Shown: positions 1 through 6,942 of the stretch, one piece after another
Position numbering within the stretch: position 1 is the stretch's first letter
Layout: each line of letters begins with the position of its first letter
Assembly (NCBI RefSeq): GCF_007341385.1
Contig: NZ_VJYD01000008.1
Span: 124,001-188,000, forward strand
From: Flavobacterium daemonense
GTDB taxonomy: Bacteria; Bacteroidota; Bacteroidia; Flavobacteriales; Flavobacteriaceae
Direction of reading: 5' to 3'
Length of the DNA stretch: 64,000 nt
Translations under genes and position numbers: made by a program
The notes under the pieces: model-generated
Database searches by the model: none
What the model saw: the letters and a program-made list of their open reading frames with translations, nothing else
Told to the model about the DNA's origin: nothing

Positions 1-892
1 CAATTTTAACCGTCGCTTCCGGATATTTTAATTGAATGTTCTGAATGGTTTCTTCAATAATCGGAACAATCAAAACGGTTTCTTTTTTTAATTCTAAAGG
101 TGCATAATCTGATTTTGCAATGTTGAGAATCTTCTCAATATGATTATTCAGTTTATTGCTTTGATTGATGATAATGTCCGTGTAAGTATGCAGTTTTTTA
201 TCTTCTTTAATTGGATTTTGCTCAATCAAATATTTAGATGCAATTAAAATAGAAGACAATGGAGTTTTGAATTCATGCGTCATATTATTGATGAAATCAC
301 GCTGCAATTCAGAATATTTTTTTTGTTGCAAAAGTTTAAAAATCGAATAAACATAAATCAACAAAATCAAAATTAAAGCAGTTGAAAGCACAAACCAAAA
401 ACGCATTGAACTGAATAAATAAGTGGTTTCATTAGGAAAACGAACCGCAAAATAATAAACCAGATTTTTGTGTTTTGGAAACGAAACGGTCTTTTTTACT
501 TTCTCTTTTTGAGTAAGCGAAATATAATTTCCATAAACCATTTCGTCGCTTTGACAATTGTACATGGCATATTCGAAATCGGTTGTAATGTTCATTTTTT
601 TGAATTCCGATTTCAGATAAAATTCTAAAATATCGGGTTCAAATTCATTGTCGATGTTTACAATATAATAGTCGTTTGAAACTTTTTTAACCGGATTTTG
701 GCACGATGGTTCATGATCTTTTCCTTCATATAATTTTCGGGCAACTTCTAAAAGTGCAATATGTGCTTTTTGGCTCAGCTTTTTTTGTTCAAGTGTAAAA
801 GCTTCTTTTGTCCAAAGCAATTGCGCTACCAAAATGCTTATTATGGCAATTAATCCGAGGAGGATGATACTGTTGAGTCTGTTGATTTTCAA
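1..892 (-). CDS. Sensor histidine kinase, partial (C-terminus beyond window)
   Basis: The reverse strand reads a membrane sensor kinase whose C-terminal ATPase part lies off the left edge. It starts with a hydrophobic helix (LNSIILLGLIAIISILVAQL). A periplasmic sensor segment with three cysteines (NCQS, PSCQ-like) follows, then a second helix around 330-400. The H-box MTHEFKTPLSS is at about 265-290. The frame upstream of the first helix closes with a stop and has no ATG, so TTG at 892 is the most likely start. This is seen directly. Two helices flanking an extracytoplasmic domain is the classic architecture of kinases paired with an OmpR-type regulator, which is not visible here and may lie to the left. 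The ligand is unknown. Confidence 0.85.
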   Translation of the reverse strand, partial: MKINRLNSIILLGLIAIISILVAQLLWTKEAFTLEQKKLSQKAHIALLEVARKLYEGKDHEPSCQNPVKKVSNDYYIVNIDNEFEPDILEFYLKSEFKKMNITTDFEYAMYNCQSDEMVYGNYISLTQKEKVKKTVSFPKHKNLVYYFAVRFPNETTYLFSSMRFWFVLSTALILILLIYVYSIFKLLQQKKYSELQRDFINNMTHEFKTPLSSILIASKYLIEQNPIKEDKKLHTYTDIIINQSNKLNNHIEKILNIAKSDYAPLELKKETVLIVPIIEETIQNIQLKYPEATVKI

Positions 893-950
893 GAAAAAAT
901 GTCTTTTTTAAAAGTGTAATATTAATGAAAATTATGCTTAAAAATGGCCC

Positions 951-989
951 TTAACAAGTCATTAACAAAGATTTGAAAGCGGTTAACAG
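951..989. promoter_or_regulatory. Helically phased TTAACA direct repeats
   Basis: TTAACA occurs at 951, 962 and 983, spaced 11 and 21 bp, that is one and two helical turns. The repeats lie in the 167-bp gap between the divergent sensor kinase and the DUF1573 gene. Tandem hexamers at about 11 bp are typical of OmpR/PhoB-family response regulator sites, so this may be bound by the kinase's partner. That is inference. A possible -7 element TACTTTTG follows at 1010-1017. Confidence 0.35.
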
Positions 990-1059
990 CGATTTGATTT
1001 TATCTGGAATACTTTTGAAATACAAATTTAGAACTATAAACCATTTAAAATATTTAACT

Positions 1060-1473
1060 ATGAAAATGATCAAAATCTCCATGTTAGCATTGGCATTAGG
1101 ATTAATGTCTTTCTCAGCGGTTGCTCCTGTAAAATCTTTGGTTTCTGAAGTAAAAGAAACAGCAACGGCTTCTACAATTGTTTGGAAAGCAGAAACAGTT
1201 GATGTTGGCGAGATTCCGCAAGGAACTCCAAAAGCTATTGTTTACGAATTTAAAAACACTGGAAAAACAGCGGTTGTAATTACAAATGTTCAAGGATCTT
1301 GCGGCTGTACTGCAACTGATTATACAAAAGAACCGATTCAGCCAGGAAAAACAGCAAAAGTTACTGCGACTTATAACGCCGCAAACAAAGGTGCTTTTAC
1401 AAAAACAGTTACTGTTACAACGAGCGCCGAAACGACTCCTAAAGTATTGACTTTAAAAGGAACCGTTATTTAA
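1060..1473 (+). CDS. DUF1573 domain secreted protein
   Basis: A 137-residue protein with an N-terminal signal peptide (MKMIKISMLALALGLMSFSA) and one DUF1573 domain. The domain shows the usual VDVGEIPQG, FKNTGKTAVVITNVQGSCGCT and PIQPGKTAKV segments of this Ig-like, ASPM/MSP-type fold. The paired cysteines in SCGCT are conserved in the family. A longer frame back to 973 exists but its first 29 codons look non-coding, so the start at 1060 directly before the signal peptide is preferred. These proteins are common in Bacteroidota, exported to the periplasm or outer surface, with no firmly established function. The gene is monocistronic, closed by a strong terminator. A neighbouring divergent sensor kinase may control it. 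Confidence 0.9.
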   Translation: MKMIKISMLALALGLMSFSAVAPVKSLVSEVKETATASTIVWKAETVDVGEIPQGTPKAIVYEFKNTGKTAVVITNVQGSCGCTATDYTKEPIQPGKTAKVTATYNAANKGAFTKTVTVTTSAETTPKVLTLKGTVI

Positions 1474-1501
1474 GAATTTTTATTAGGTTGGTTATATCAT
1501 G

Positions 1502-1534
1502 AGCCCAGATACGTAATGTATTTGGGCTTTTTTT
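1502..1534 (+). terminator. Rho-independent terminator after DUF1573 gene
   Basis: A hairpin with arms AGCCCA and TGGGCT, extended by GATAC/GTAT pairing, is followed by a run of seven T. It lies 28 bp after the stop codon at 1473. Confidence 0.85.
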
Positions 1535-1552
1535 AATTATAAATTTTTATTT

Positions 1553-1688
1553 AACACATAGATGCATAGATTCTGTTTTGAAAAAAAGGATTAATAAGAA
1601 ACAAGTTTCTTTCACAGAGCCAAAATTATGTTTGTTTTAAATAAGTGAAACGCCTTTTTAAGCTAGAAAAACTATGTTTCTATGTGTT
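1553..1688 (+). repeat. Intergenic palindromic repeat, ~137-bp family, copy A
   Basis: A 136-bp unit begins with AACACATAGATGCATAG and ends with CTATGTTTCTATGTGTT, which form terminal inverted repeats. It contains the internal mini-palindrome AGAAACAAGTTTCT and the marker AGTGAAACGCCTTTTTAA. The same order is found at 59916-60053 (same strand) and in reverse at 52620-52757. This copy is the most degenerate. It contributes a spurious upstream ATG at 1674 to the next gene. Confidence 0.8.
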
Positions 1689-1754
1689 AGAATTAATTAC
1701 ACCCAAAGGCTTACTAATTATAAAAACTTTCCTATTTTTATTAAAAATTGTATT

Positions 1755-3332
1755 ATGAAAATCTGGTATCAGTTTATCGCCGCCGTTAGTCTTTTTGCAG
1801 TTATTTCATGTAATTCAAAAGGAGAGAAAAAAGAAGAAATCCAACCAAAAGCAAAAGCCGAAATTCCTGAACTCAAACTCTCAATTGACAGTTTGAAGAT
1901 TACTGCTTTTTATACAGAATATCCAAAATTGGCTAAATTTCAAGATGAGGTTCAAGCTTTATACAAAAAGAATAAATCAACGCAGTTGTGGCAGGACAAC
2001 CGTGGTGTCGATGAATTTGCTCATACGTTGTTCAACAAATACAAAGGTCTTGATGAGGAAGGGCTAAAAGCGAATTTCCCTTATAAAGAAATGAATGCTG
2101 TTTTTGAAAGCACTTCCGATAATAAATTATCAAAAGAAAATACCGATTTGATGATTTCAAACCTGTATTTCTATTACGCCGAAAAAGTATATGCCGGTTT
2201 TGATGAAAAAACGATTATTTCACTTGAATGGCTTTTGCCGAGAAAAAAACTGAATTACCAAGCATTGACCGATTCGATTTTTAAAAAGTCAACTATCAAT
2301 GACGATCATAAAAGCAAAATGTTCAGCCAATATTACAAACTTCGTGATGTTTTAAAACAATATCGCGATATTGAAAAAAAAGGTGGCTGGAAAACTATTG
2401 AAACTGGAGAGGATTTTAAAAATCTGAAATTAGGAGATTCTTCTGCCATAATTTCTCAAATTAGAGAACGACTTTTTGTTACCAAAGACATTAAAGAAGA
2501 CATCAAAAGTGCAGTTTGCGATACGGTTTTGATCAACGCATTAAAAAACTATGAACTGCATCACGGCTTGACGCCAAAAAGTATAATCCTGCCAGAGCAT
2601 ATTGCCGAAATGAACATTCCGGTTTCTGACCGAATTAAAACAATTATTGCCAATATGGAGCGTTGCCGATGGATTGATCCTGAATTAGAAAAAGGCAAAA
2701 AATACATTGAAGTCAATATTCCGGAATTTAAATTGTATTTGATTGAAGACGGGAAAATCGCCTTTATTTCACCAGTTGTCGTTGGAAAAGCAATGACAAA
2801 AACGGTTATTTTCAGCGGAATGATGAATAATATTGTGTTCAGTCCATATTGGAACGTGCCGACAAGCATAATCAATAAAGAAATCAAACCCGGAATGGCA
2901 AGAGACAAAAATTATCTGCAAAAGAAAAATCTAGAATGGAATAATGGTGCAGTTCGACAGCTTCCGGGGAAAAATAATTCGCTTGGTTTAGTGAAATTTT
3001 TGTTTCCAAATTCAAGTAATATTTATTTGCATGATACGCCGTCAAAAAGCTTGTTTGAAAGGGAAAGCAGAGCTTTCAGCCACGGTTGCGTGCGTGTGGC
3101 AAAACCTCGTGAATTAGCAATTATATTATTGAAAGACGATCCAAAATGGACTCCAGAAAGAATTGACAAAGCGATGCATGCCGGAAAAGAAAATTGGGTC
3201 AGCTTGAAAAAGAAAGTTCCGGTTTACATTGGTTATTTCACAGCTTGGGTCGACAGAAAAGGACAGATGAATTTCTATAAAGATATCTATCAAAGAGATG
3301 AAAGCCTCATAAAATTATTGACTGAAGAATAA
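1755..3332 (+). CDS. L,D-transpeptidase lipoprotein (YcbB-like)
   Basis: A 525-residue lipoprotein (signal ending SLFAVISC) belonging to the large L,D-transpeptidases of the YcbB/LdtD type. An N-terminal scaffold region (about 30-330) precedes the YkuD catalytic domain. The active site is SHGCVRV, with the nucleophilic Cys near residue 445, preceded by the IYLHDTP motif. The N-terminal region lacks an obvious complete peptidoglycan-binding domain, though a PGBD-like stretch around 220-310 is plausible. The enzyme should form 3-3 crosslinks or attach proteins in peptidoglycan in the periplasm. A longer frame from 1674 starts within repeat copy A, so the start at 1755 in front of the signal peptide is chosen. 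Confidence 0.9.
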   Translation: MKIWYQFIAAVSLFAVISCNSKGEKKEEIQPKAKAEIPELKLSIDSLKITAFYTEYPKLAKFQDEVQALYKKNKSTQLWQDNRGVDEFAHTLFNKYKGLDEEGLKANFPYKEMNAVFESTSDNKLSKENTDLMISNLYFYYAEKVYAGFDEKTIISLEWLLPRKKLNYQALTDSIFKKSTINDDHKSKMFSQYYKLRDVLKQYRDIEKKGGWKTIETGEDFKNLKLGDSSAIISQIRERLFVTKDIKEDIKSAVCDTVLINALKNYELHHGLTPKSIILPEHIAEMNIPVSDRIKTIIANMERCRWIDPELEKGKKYIEVNIPEFKLYLIEDGKIAFISPVVVGKAMTKTVIFSGMMNNIVFSPYWNVPTSIINKEIKPGMARDKNYLQKKNLEWNNGAVRQLPGKNNSLGLVKFLFPNSSNIYLHDTPSKSLFERESRAFSHGCVRVAKPRELAIILLKDDPKWTPERIDKAMHAGKENWVSLKKKVPVYIGYFTAWVDRKGQMNFYKDIYQRDESLIKLLTEE

Positions 3333-3337
3333 AAAAG

Positions 3338-3424
3338 TTTGCCACTAATTACACGAATTTCCACAAATTATTTTTCAATCTTTGAGCATAAAAATTCGTG
3401 TAAATTCGTGTAATTAGTGGCAAA
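3338..3424. repeat. Long inverted repeat between convergent genes
   Basis: Two perfectly complementary 23-bp arms (left 3338-3360 beginning TTTGCCACTAATTACACG, right 3402-3424) surround a 41-bp loop that repeats part of the arm (AAATTCGTG). It fills the gap between the convergent transpeptidase and NlpC/P60 genes and could terminate both. The arm wording resembles the other inverted repeats at 53863 and 54857 (GCCAC.GA.TT.CACGA), suggesting a dispersed family. Confidence 0.75.
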
Positions 3425-3428
3425 AAAA

Positions 3429-3932
3429 CTATTTCGACAAAACATCAATACATTTATAAAAACGATTGGTATAATGTTCCGTTTCGAGCGACGTGATAGT
3501 TACAGATTGTACTTTTCCAGAAGAAGCATGAATAAATTTTGACTTCATGCCATTGGCCTCACAAATGATTCCAAGGTGCCCGATAATCGTTTTATCTTTA
3601 TAGCCATAAAAAACTAAAATATCTCCAATTTTAAACTCATCGGGATCTAATTTAGTTCCGATGTTTTTATATTCTCCAGAGCTTCTAGGTAATGTTACGC
3701 CGTATTTCTTGAAAACATAACTTACAAAACCAGAACAGTCAAAACCTTTTTTGGGATCATTTCCCGCATATACGTAGGGCGTCCCTAAATATTTTTTGGC
3801 ATAAGCAACAATCGAATCTCGGTTGACTTCGTGTTTGTTTTTGTCAAAATGAATAGCATTTTGTTTCTCTTTTGTAATAAAAGAAGAGAACAAAAAACCG
3901 CAAAGGAGAAATATATAGAAGTACGATTTCAT
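3429..3932 (-). CDS. NlpC/P60 family cell-wall hydrolase
   Basis: A 167-residue protein with a signal sequence (MKSYFYIFLLCGFLFSSF) and a single C-terminal NlpC/P60 domain (about 38-165). The catalytic triad is visible: Cys66 in GFDCSGFV, His119 in IGHLGI and His135 in FIHASSG. Such proteins are papain-like peptidases that cut gamma-D-glutamyl-diaminopimelate bonds in peptidoglycan stem peptides. It has no extra SH3 or LysM module, so it is a minimal secreted enzyme. It is convergent with the L,D-transpeptidase gene, so the neighbourhood is envelope-related, but the two are not co-transcribed. Confidence 0.92.
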   Translation of the reverse strand: MKSYFYIFLLCGFLFSSFITKEKQNAIHFDKNKHEVNRDSIVAYAKKYLGTPYVYAGNDPKKGFDCSGFVSYVFKKYGVTLPRSSGEYKNIGTKLDPDEFKIGDILVFYGYKDKTIIGHLGIICEANGMKSKFIHASSGKVQSVTITSLETEHYTNRFYKCIDVLSK

Positions 3933-4079
3933 TTCAAAAGTGAATTAATTTATAAAAGTACCCCCTTCTTTCTTGAATTCAAAGGAAACTACTTATTTTG
4001 TAAGATTTTGCAGTTATAATTTGAGATTTGATGTGTTTATGTGGTGTTTTTTTATTACGTTTTGACATTTTAGTATCTT

Positions 4080-4113
4080 TTTGAATCAAGAGATTCAAAT
4101 ATATTTGTGAATC
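4080..4113 (+). promoter_or_regulatory. Candidate promoter with GATTCAAA half-sites
   Basis: TTTGAATC (4080-4087) and GATTCAAA (4092-4099) form a perfect inverted repeat with a 4-bp spacer. A third, imperfect half-site TTTGTGAATC follows at 4104-4113. A TATATTTG -7 element (4100-4107) lies between, with TTG at 4081-4083. An operator overlapping the promoter of the esterase operon is the natural reading, but the regulator is unknown. The remaining 3933-4079 shows nothing recognisable. Confidence 0.45.
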
Positions 4114-4138
4114 CTATTTATATTTTAACAAATAACCT

Positions 4139-5233
4139 ATGTTTCTTAAAAAAATACCATTTTTAATTTCGTTTTTGCTGATTGCAACCGCTTGTGTTTC
4201 GCAAAATCAAAATCAAACCAAAACTTTTTTATATGAAGGCCGAATCGAAAAACTTCAGAATGATCAAGTTATCTTGATTGGAACAGCTTCTTCGGTTTCA
4301 TTTAATTTTACTGGGAATGAATGTTCGATTTCGCTTCAAAGTGTTGATTCTTATGAGCATCATAATTATGTGGTTTTGGTTTTAGATGGTAAATATCTTG
4401 GAAAAATTAAAATTGAAAAAGGTGCAGTGCAGTCTTTTCCAATAAAAGCAACAAATAAATCTAAAGAGCATCGTCTCGAAATTTATAAGAATACCGAAGC
4501 ACATACAGGAGGTATTTTATTTGCCGGGACAACTGCAAAACTGACTATAATTTCTTCAAAAAAGAAAACGAAAATCGAATTTATTGGCGATTCAATTACC
4601 TGCGCTGCCGCAAGTGATTCGGTTGATTGTGATAAAGGTGAATACATGGATCATCATAACGGGTATTATGCTTACGGCCCAACACTTTCAAGAGCAATTG
4701 ATGTGGATTATTTGACGAGTTCGGTTTCTGGAATTGGAATGTACCGAAATTGGAACGACGAAAATAAAGATGAAGCCATAATGCCAGATGTATATCAGAA
4801 TTTATATTTGACAAAAGACAATTCAAAACCTAAATATGATTTTGCTTTTCAGCCCGATATTATCAGCATTGCTCTAGGAACAAATGATTTTTCTACCGGA
4901 GACGGCAAAAAAGAAAGATTACCTTTTAACGCCGAAAAATATGTTTCGAATTATATCAATTTTATAAAAATGCTTTACCAGCATAATCCAAAAGCGCAAA
5001 TTGTAATCACAAACAGTCCAATGGTAAATGGCGATCGTGCTATAGTTTTTGAAGATTGTCTGAATAAAGTTAAAAGCGCTTTCGCGAATGATAAAGCACA
5101 TAAAGAAATCAAAATTTTCAAATTCAAACCAATGACGCCAAAAGGCTGTTTAGGCCATCCAGATGTGGCTGATCAAAAAGTTATGGCAGATCAATATGGG
5201 CCGTTTTTAAAAAAGTTGCTAAATGAAAAATAA
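4139..5233 (+). CDS. CE2-like acetylesterase (SGNH hydrolase)
   Basis: A 364-residue exported protein (signal to about residue 19, possible lipoprotein Cys in TACVS). It has the two-domain build of carbohydrate esterase family 2: an N-terminal jelly roll (about 30-140) and a C-terminal SGNH domain. The catalytic Ser is in FIGDSIT (Ser152), the Asn-containing block is GTNDFS, and the His is in GHPD near the C-terminus. CE2 enzymes remove O-acetyl groups from mannan, glucomannan and xylan. Beside a mannanase locus, the likely substrate is acetylated mannan oligosaccharide in the periplasm. Its stop overlaps the next gene's start by 11 bp, implying translational coupling. Assignment to CE2 rests on architecture and motifs. 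Confidence 0.8.
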   Translation: MFLKKIPFLISFLLIATACVSQNQNQTKTFLYEGRIEKLQNDQVILIGTASSVSFNFTGNECSISLQSVDSYEHHNYVVLVLDGKYLGKIKIEKGAVQSFPIKATNKSKEHRLEIYKNTEAHTGGILFAGTTAKLTIISSKKKTKIEFIGDSITCAAASDSVDCDKGEYMDHHNGYYAYGPTLSRAIDVDYLTSSVSGIGMYRNWNDENKDEAIMPDVYQNLYLTKDNSKPKYDFAFQPDIISIALGTNDFSTGDGKKERLPFNAEKYVSNYINFIKMLYQHNPKAQIVITNSPMVNGDRAIVFEDCLNKVKSAFANDKAHKEIKIFKFKPMTPKGCLGHPDVADQKVMADQYGPFLKKLLNEK

Positions 5234-6614
5234 TATTTTTAAGTTTGTTTTCTTTCTGTTGATTTCCAGTACAATGATGGCAAATGTTTCCCTTCCGAAT
5301 ATTTTTAGCGATAATATGGTTTTGCAACGCAACTCTGAAGTTAAGATTTGGGGTTGGGCAAACCCTAAAGAAGAAATCAAATTAGTTTCGGGTTGGAATA
5401 ATCAAGAATATAAAACCGTTGCGAACAATCAGGCGAAATGGGAAATATTGATTAAAACTCCAGAAGCTGGCGGACCTTTTACAATTTCAATAAAAGGCTA
5501 TAATGAAGTGGTTTTGAAAAATATTTTGATTGGCGAAGTTTGGCTTTGTTCAGGGCAATCGAATATGGAAATGTCTGCAAGTTGGGGAATTGACAATGGA
5601 GAAGAAGAAATGAAAAATGCTACGAATCCTAATATTCGTTTTTTTACGGTTCCGAAATTAACTGCTACAAGTCCACAAAATAATTTACTTGGAAATTGGG
5701 TTGAATCAACGCCAGAAACCATGAAATATTTTAGCGCGATTGGCTACTTTTTTGCCAAACGTCTTCGCGAAGATTTAAAAAATGTTCCAATCGGATTAAT
5801 TTCTTCGAATTGGGGCGGAACTCCCGCTGAAATCTGGATGCCGGAAGAAGTTGTTAATAATGACGCAGTTTTATTAGAAAATGCCAAAAAACTAAACGAA
5901 CAAGAATACGGCCCGCGTCAGCCTGGGCGTGCTTACAATGCGATGATTTATCCTTTTGTTGGATTTAAAATTGCGGGAACGCTTTGGTATCAAGGTGAAT
6001 CGAATGTTGGTTCTTTGGTTTATGATAAGACTTTGTCGGCTTTGATTACTTCGTGGAGAAAAGCTTGGAATGACGAATTTCCTTTTTACTACGTTCAGAT
6101 TGCGCCATTTAAAACTGGAAGCAATAATTTCTCGAATGTTACGGTTCGAAATTCGCAAAGAAAAATTTTGAATGAAGTTCCGAAAACAGGAATGGTTTTG
6201 ACTTCAGATATTTCAGATACGATTGATATTCATCCAAAGAATAAAAAATCGGTGGGAATTCGTTTGGCTAATTTGGCGCTTGCCGAAACATATCCCGAAG
6301 TATCGGGACTAAATTCAAATTTAGTAAACGGACCACTTTTTAAAGATTTTAAAATCGAGAAAAATAAAGTCACCGTTTCTTTTGATTACGCTGACGGTTT
6401 GCATTTTGCTAATAAAATTTCGAATCAATTTGAGTTAGCGGGAGCCGATGGGAGTTTCTTTCCTGCTGAAGCTTCTATAAAAAATAATCAGGTTGTTTTA
6501 ATTTCTAAAAAAGTGCCGAACCCAATAAAAGCGAGATTTGCTTGGGGAAATACGATACAGTCAGATTTGTTTAATAAAGTGAATTTGCCAGCTTCGTGTT
6601 TTATTACGGAGTGA
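5223..6614 (+). CDS. Sialate O-acetylesterase-family esterase
   Basis: A 463-residue secreted protein (signal MKNNIFKFVFFLLISSTMMA) of the SASA/DUF303 SGNH-like family. The GQSNM block holds the nucleophilic Ser (about 113). SSNWGGTPAEIW and LWYQGESN are further family motifs, and DIHPKNK near residue 340 supplies the His. The N-terminal ~100 residues form the beta-sandwich usual in this family. Though named for sialic acid, members in plant-glycan loci deacetylate xylan or mannan (family CE6/CE17-like enzymes are related). Pairing with a CE2-type enzyme in one overlapping operon suggests two esterases with different positional specificity on acetylated mannan. The exact substrate is inference. 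Confidence 0.85.
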   Translation: MKNNIFKFVFFLLISSTMMANVSLPNIFSDNMVLQRNSEVKIWGWANPKEEIKLVSGWNNQEYKTVANNQAKWEILIKTPEAGGPFTISIKGYNEVVLKNILIGEVWLCSGQSNMEMSASWGIDNGEEEMKNATNPNIRFFTVPKLTATSPQNNLLGNWVESTPETMKYFSAIGYFFAKRLREDLKNVPIGLISSNWGGTPAEIWMPEEVVNNDAVLLENAKKLNEQEYGPRQPGRAYNAMIYPFVGFKIAGTLWYQGESNVGSLVYDKTLSALITSWRKAWNDEFPFYYVQIAPFKTGSNNFSNVTVRNSQRKILNEVPKTGMVLTSDISDTIDIHPKNKKSVGIRLANLALAETYPEVSGLNSNLVNGPLFKDFKIEKNKVTVSFDYADGLHFANKISNQFELAGADGSFFPAEASIKNNQVVLISKKVPNPIKARFAWGNTIQSDLFNKVNLPASCFITE

Positions 6615-6674
6615 TTTGATTTTAGACTTTTAAAGATGAAAGAGTCAAGAAGAAAGATTTAGATTTTGCGCATT

Positions 6675-6782
6675 TTTTGTCATTCCGAGGAACGAGGAAT
6701 CTCCGCAAGAAACTTCACAAACAAAATCACCAATCTTTGTCGAGCTACTCGTGGAGATTCCTCGTTCCTCGGAATGACAAAA
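6675..6782. repeat. 108-bp inverted repeat with 30-bp perfect arms
   Basis: The left arm 6675-6704 (starts TTTTGTCATTCCGAGGAACG) is the exact reverse complement of 6753-6782. The spacer holds CGAGCTACTCG. It lies downstream of the esterase gene in the 328-bp gap before the GH3 gene and reads through as a spurious ORF. The sequence type (CATTCCGAGGAACGAGGAATC) is one I recognise as a common dispersed intergenic repeat in Bacteroidota. Its origin is unclear. Confidence 0.85.
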
Positions 6783-6827
6783 CGGTGTGTTGAAAACAAG
6801 AAGTTAAAAAGTTTTAATGAAACCGTT

Positions 6828-6917
6828 CGCGTGAGGGATAGCAGTGGAAAGCCCGGAGCCTGACGAAGGAAGTGCGAGGACTTGAAACGGATAGCCCGAC
6901 CCGGAGGGACACGCCCA
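6828..6917 (+). repeat. GC-rich conserved-looking intergenic element before GH3
   Basis: A 90-bp block from CGCGTGAGGGATAGC to GGGACACGCCC is markedly richer in G+C than its surroundings. It contains AAGCCCGGAGCC, GATAGCCCGACCCGG and related short complementary segments. Similar GTGAGGGAT...ACGCCC blocks occur in many Bacteroidota intergenic regions as I recall them, but I cannot name the family. It ends 25 bp before the GH3 start and would sit in the leader or intercistronic mRNA. Confidence 0.55.
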
Positions 6918-6942
6918 TATTATGAAACTAACCGAGCCACTT

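Noticed and set aside
6666..6863. 65-codon frame over the inverted repeat before GH3
   Set aside because: The frame is made of the repeat arms (HSEERGIS... and complement) and continues into the GC-rich element; no independent coding sign.
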